Assembly (NCBI RefSeq): GCF_014284365.1 | Contig: NZ_JACOGG010000001.1 | Span: forward strand, 186,001 to 250,000 | DNA: 64,000 bases | Direction of reading: 5' to 3' | Source: Cognatundibacterium rugosum | GTDB taxonomy: Bacteria > Pseudomonadota > Gammaproteobacteria > Burkholderiales > Burkholderiaceae_D | Shown: positions 60,611-64,000 of the stretch, piece by piece | Numbering within the stretch: the stretch's first letter is position 1 | How the letters are laid out: each line of letters starts with the position of its first letter | Notes under the pieces: model-generated | Seen by the model: the letters and a program-made list of their open reading frames with translations, nothing else | What the model was told of the DNA's origin: nothing | Database searches by the model: none | Position numbers and translations under genes: made by a program

Positions 60611-61246
60611 TCAGCCTTTCCAGGTGCGCTGTAAACCAGTATCTGCATGTATCCAGCCACCATTGGCGCTGGCCCGGTAATAAAACCCGACCCCCCCCTG
60701 GCGAAAACTTTTGACCAAACCGCCCAATACCTCTTCATGCAGGTTGCCAATCCGGATATCAGCGGCTTTACCATCCATATGCAGGGATTTGCGCGCGGCC
60801 GGAACGCCTTGCTCTATCAGATGCTTATTCGATTCCGGGGTGCGGTAGCCGGACAGGATTTCCAGCGGCCGGGTCAGGCCAAATCTGGCTACGTAGGCTT
60901 GAGTCGCCCACAGCGTTTCCAACAACTTAGGATCGATAGGCGCGGTTTTCTTACCATGGACATCGCGCAGGATATGGCACAGCTCCTGATACGCCGCGTC
61001 CAGCATTTCACCATCTTTCCAATACAGCAAACGACTGCGTTCACCCGACGCCGGACGGATAAAGTCTATCGTGCGGGGTTTGACCCAGAAATCCAGATCC
61101 AGAGTCTGGGCATCGAATAATTCCGGTGGCGGTTCCAGCGAAGAACTTTTCTCAATGGGAGGATCTGCAGCAAAGACACGGTTCACGGTCAGGCCGGCAG
61201 CTGTCAGGATCAGGCTTTGTTTGAGCAGTTGGCGTCTGGTCGGCAT
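60611..61246 (-). CDS. Tat-exported DUF882/YcbK-like peptidase M15 protein
   Basis: This 211-residue protein begins MPTRRQLLKQSLILTAAGLT, with a twin-arginine signal (TRRQLLK) and cleavage near VFAADPP. The M15-like core (about 100-205) has LEILSGYRTPESNKHLIEQG, KSLHMDGKAADIRI and GGWIHADTGLQR, supplying the His/Asp zinc ligands of this D-Ala-D-Ala-carboxypeptidase-like fold. E. coli YcbK is an M15-type amidase-like protein for cell-wall peptides; function here is inferred. It is divergent from the repeat-rich lipoprotein. Confidence 0.9.
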   Translation of the reverse strand: MPTRRQLLKQSLILTAAGLTVNRVFAADPPIEKSSSLEPPPELFDAQTLDLDFWVKPRTIDFIRPASGERSRLLYWKDGEMLDAAYQELCHILRDVHGKKTAPIDPKLLETLWATQAYVARFGLTRPLEILSGYRTPESNKHLIEQGVPAARKSLHMDGKAADIRIGNLHEEVLGGLVKSFRQGGVGFYYRASANGGWIHADTGLQRTWKG

Positions 61247-61468
61247 AGAAAATCAGGGTAAGAAAATGTGAGCACAGTATACACATTATGGCTTAATTTC
61301 AGGATACCGCGTGACTATACGATTGAAACCAAGTGGTACTTTTCGCGCTTGACGCTGCGATTTATGCAATCTATCGCAAAGCCACTGCGAAAATTGGGTG
61401 AAGCCGATTACACTGAGGCTTCATTGATTGTTTCTCAATATCCAATTTATATTTATTCCCTACCTATC

Positions 61469-62668
61469 ATGTTGAAAACCCTGACCCTGAGCAGTCTGTT
61501 CGTTCTGGCGCTAAGCGCCTGCGAAGTCAAAGTGAATGGCGTTGACATCAAAGCCAACGGAAAAACCACCACGCAACGCGTAGAAGTCGCTGATTTCGAC
61601 AGCGTGCAAAACGAGAGTTTTTTTGATGTCGTGATCACCCAAGGCCAGAAAAGCCCGGTAGAGATCACAGGCGATGAAAAACTGGTACCTGAGATTATCG
61701 CGGTCGTGGAAAACAAACGCCTGGTTATCCGCACCAAGAGCAAGTCATATCGTATGAGCTGGACTAACAGGCCTGGAACGGTATCGGTCAGTACTCCCGT
61801 ATTGTTGAGCCTGTTGCAATCGGGTTCGGGCGACATCGAAGTGCGTGCTCTCAATAACGAGCAATTCACACTGGAACACCATGGCTCGGGCGACGTGAAG
61901 GTGTCCGGAAAAACCGGCAACTTGAAAGTCATGTCAGCCGGCAGCGGCGAACTGCAGCTGGACATGCTGCGCGCCGGTGCCACCGAACTCGATTTGAATG
62001 GCTCGGGCTCGGTCAGCCTGGCAACCGTCGCGGGTGAACTCAATGCGCGCCATACCAGCAGCGGCGATCTGCACGTCAGTGACTTACAAAGCGTAGCAGT
62101 CAAACTCAGTCATTCGGGCTCAGGAAATGTTGAGTTACGCGGCCCGGTCAATGGTCTGCAACTGGAACACTCTGGTTCCGGCGATGTCGAAATCTCTGGT
62201 GTGAGCAGCAAAATTGCTGATTTGCAGTTACACGGTTCAGGCGAGTTGCGTCTGCGCGGCGAGACCGATGAATTGAAAATGACACTTAAAGGTTCAGGTG
62301 ACGTGGATATCGACCAACTGAAAACAAGCAGTCTCTATCTGATTAATCAAGGCCCGGCGAATATCCGTGTAGGCGGTGTGCAGCAACAATTGCAGGCCGA
62401 GCTCAGCGGCTCCGGCGATCTGGAAGCAGATTTTTCTTCTAACGCCCAGATCGATCTGACCATGCGAGGTTCAGGCAAGGTCAATATGCAAGGCAAGGCA
62501 AAATCCCTGCGTGCCCAGATCAGTGGCTCTGGTGACCTGGATGCAGAGGGTTTGCTGCTGGAGACCGCGCGCGTGCAAGTGACTGGTCCCAGTCAAGCCG
62601 TGGTCAATGTGAAAAAAGCCGGCGGCTCGCGGCAAGTTAAGATAGACCGGACTGGTGTGCTTGACTGA
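61469..62668 (+). CDS. GIN-domain (DUF2807) lipoprotein, extended repeat array
   Basis: From the ATG at 61469 (MLKTLTLSSLFVLALSACEV), the protein has 399 residues and a lipobox (LALSAC), so it is a lipoprotein. A head-GIN (DUF2807) beta-helical fold begins at FDSVQNESFFDVVITQG. From about residue 110 onward it consists of a string of short beta-strand repeats, each with a (S/H/A/N)GSG(D/E/N/S) turn; I count 12 or more (SGSGDIEV, HGSGDVKV, SGSGNVEL, SGSGDVEI, KGSGDVDI, SGSGDLEA and others). Usual members are roughly half to two-thirds this length. It lacks a transporter partner. A frame reaching back to 61268 has no supporting ribosome site. Confidence 0.88.
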   Translation: MLKTLTLSSLFVLALSACEVKVNGVDIKANGKTTTQRVEVADFDSVQNESFFDVVITQGQKSPVEITGDEKLVPEIIAVVENKRLVIRTKSKSYRMSWTNRPGTVSVSTPVLLSLLQSGSGDIEVRALNNEQFTLEHHGSGDVKVSGKTGNLKVMSAGSGELQLDMLRAGATELDLNGSGSVSLATVAGELNARHTSSGDLHVSDLQSVAVKLSHSGSGNVELRGPVNGLQLEHSGSGDVEISGVSSKIADLQLHGSGELRLRGETDELKMTLKGSGDVDIDQLKTSSLYLINQGPANIRVGGVQQQLQAELSGSGDLEADFSSNAQIDLTMRGSGKVNMQGKAKSLRAQISGSGDLDAEGLLLETARVQVTGPSQAVVNVKKAGGSRQVKIDRTGVLD

Positions 62669-62870
62669 GCAAAGTACCCAACCATGAGGGCGCCGCCAGA
62701 CGCTCAGGCTCAGTCAGCAAGCTGGCATCGGTTATATGCAACATACTGTCAAAAGTAGACTAAGAAATCTGAATCCACAGAAAAAAGTCAGCTAAGATGC
62801 AAATGATGACTTTTATCCCCACTGGTCGCCGGCCCAGTGTGGACAGTCAAATTCTTGCCTACTGTTGACA

Positions 62871-63674
62871 ATGTCTATTTTCAGAAATGTCCCGGCATTG
62901 CGCCGCCTCACCTACAGTAGCCTGGCTTGCTGCCTGGCTCTGACAACCCAGATCAGCCGGGCCGGTAACCCTGCTGACTTTCTGACTTTACTGGTCAGTG
63001 AAGAAACCGATGCGTATGGCAAAGTAATTCCTTTGTCCGAGCAACATATCCAGCTGTTCCGCAGTCTGAGTAAGGAAATGCAGGTACAGCTGCTCGTCCA
63101 GCGCTATCCCTGGAAACGCGCGCTCGAAAAGGCATATCAGGGCGAGGGCATGATATTTGGCATTTCTCCCACGGCCGAAAGACGCAGCAAACTGGACTTT
63201 TCCCAAGTGGTCTATACCGAACGGGTACACCTGATCACTCGCTGTCAAAACCATTTTCGTTATGAAAAACTGCAGGATTTAGCAAATAAGCGCATCGGTG
63301 TCGTACGCGGAACCAGCTATGGTGAAACGGTCGACCAACAAATGGGTAAGCTGTTTCAGGTCGAACAGGACACCAGCCGTTTGTCAGGCCGCATGACGAA
63401 ATTACTGCAAGGTCGCATGGATGGTTTTTTTCACTACAGTTATCTACATCCCGCTGCACTGGAAACCAGCCTGAATCACTACTATTTTTCAGAAATTCAG
63501 GGTCAGGCCAGCCAATCCGAGAAACTGTTCTGCGTACAGTCCAAACCCATCTCCAACGTCGACATCCATTTTGCGATCCGCCATGACATCAATCAGGACA
63601 AACTACAAAAGCTGGATGCTGCCCTGATCAAACTCAAACAAAGCGACGCATTCCAGAAAATGTTCAGCCAGTGA
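62871..63674 (+). CDS. Orphan periplasmic solute-binding protein, family 3
   Basis: From the ATG at 62871 (MSIFRNVPALRRLTYSSLAC), the protein has 267 residues, a signal peptide ending near ISRAGNP, and an SBP_bac_3 fold: FLTLLVSEETDAYGKV, QVQLLVQRYPWKRALEKAYQ (in part), GMIFGISPTAERRSKLDFSQ and LANKRIGVVRGTSYGETVD. It resembles the other three in this window, with PWKRA in place of PW(A/S)RA. There is no adjacent permease. A TTG at 62865 would extend it by two residues; the ATG is preferred. Confidence 0.86.
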   Translation: MSIFRNVPALRRLTYSSLACCLALTTQISRAGNPADFLTLLVSEETDAYGKVIPLSEQHIQLFRSLSKEMQVQLLVQRYPWKRALEKAYQGEGMIFGISPTAERRSKLDFSQVVYTERVHLITRCQNHFRYEKLQDLANKRIGVVRGTSYGETVDQQMGKLFQVEQDTSRLSGRMTKLLQGRMDGFFHYSYLHPAALETSLNHYYFSEIQGQASQSEKLFCVQSKPISNVDIHFAIRHDINQDKLQKLDAALIKLKQSDAFQKMFSQ

Positions 63675-63701
63675 GGCAGGTTCAGCCTTAGTCAGGCCAG
63701 C

Positions 63702-64000
63702 TCAGAACTGACGGCGAAGACCAAAATCATGTTGTAACACCAGACGGGTGCTTGCAATCAGACTATTCAAACCCAGCACCAGCGGCAACAAATGGTCTGC
63801 TGCGATCAGCCAGACCTGGCCACGTGGCGGCTGCACACCAGTAATCGCGCTCAGTACCGGTGCTACCCAGGCTGCTTCCGGCAGCATGTCGAGCAAGATA
63901 TCGCCATCGCCATTGGTGTGCAGATACAGCTCGCCGCCATGCAATAAAGTCAGACACACACCCTGCCCCTGCGACTGCTGTTGTGGCGGTATCAGCTGCT
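63702..64000 (-). CDS. C-terminal fragment of an unrecognised protein, cut by window edge
   Basis: The frame is open at base 64000 and ends at a stop at 63702, giving the last 99 residues or so: a Gln-rich stretch (LIPPQQQSQGQG), then VCLTLLHGGELYLHTNGDGD and a hydrophobic segment ending DFGLRRQF. Two other minus-strand frames overlap it, but this one is the only frame open through to the edge with a coherent sequence. I do not recognise the family. No start is visible, so the function cannot be stated. Confidence 0.55.
   Translation of the reverse strand, partial: QLIPPQQQSQGQGVCLTLLHGGELYLHTNGDGDILLDMLPEAAWVAPVLSAITGVQPPRGQVWLIAADHLLPLVLGLNSLIASTRLVLQHDFGLRRQF

Noticed and set aside
1-64000. 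CRISPR array, prophage, insertion sequence or integron
   Set aside because: I saw no regularly spaced repeats, transposase, integrase, phage structural gene or attC-like site in either strand.

Overview
The window looks like chromosomal DNA of a betaproteobacterium in the order Burkholderiales, most likely an Oxalobacteraceae member of the Undibacterium type. This rests on a PhaA thiolase and a phasin that both read like the Cupriavidus/Burkholderiales proteins, many signal-transduction and TonB-receptor genes, and moderate GC that drops sharply in the receptor leaders. The genus is inference; no rRNA or marker gene is present. I see no prophage, insertion sequence, integrase or CRISPR array, so this is ordinary genome content with some accessory modules.

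Layout. 1-11.1 kb: a truncated secreted M28 peptidase, a GNAT acetyltransferase, an EamA exporter, a LytS/LytR-type two-component pair with a lone receiver protein, a secreted S9 peptidase and an M16 pair (one catalytic, one not). 11.5-17.5 kb: a chemoreceptor, a POT peptide transporter, PhaA and a phasin. 17.6-28.1 kb: an alkylation-repair pair (Ada-AlkA fusion plus Ogt), a GAF histidine kinase, an MFS transporter with two small membrane proteins, a Dcp-type M3 peptidase, a TonB-C-domain protein and a second chemoreceptor with a CheR-tether tail. 28.4-33.7 kb: a purine catabolic operon (xdhA-xdhB-guaD). 34-41.8 kb: two large TonB-dependent receptors with long AT-rich leaders, then a membrane-anchored cytochrome c. 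42-45.6 kb: tRNA-Arg(CCG), two tandem orphan solute-binding proteins, an SOS-controlled dinB and a thioredoxin-like protein. 45.6-53.9 kb: a multi-PAS kinase, an AraC regulator divergent from a GMC oxidoreductase, a secreted amidase with a SirB2 protein, and a mutarotase. 54-64 kb: two large M16 peptidases, two more orphan solute-binding proteins, a Tat-exported YcbK-like protein, a repeat-rich lipoprotein and a truncated unknown gene.

The genes fit a protein- and peptide-scavenging heterotroph. Seven secreted peptidases or their partner subunits (M28, S9, four M16, M3) plus a secreted amidase accompany a peptide importer and TonB receptors; guanine and xanthine are oxidised by GuaD and XDH, and carbon is stored as PHB (PhaA, PhaP).

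The most interesting non-coding signals are: a compact hairpin with an asymmetric internal loop just upstream of the xanthine dehydrogenase operon that resembles the xanthine riboswitch (NMT1) architecture; two copies of an unnamed palindromic repeat family; a hairpin that buries the ribosome-binding site of the second of two tandem solute-binding proteins; a shared promoter-like block before both TonB receptors; and a near-consensus LexA box before dinB.
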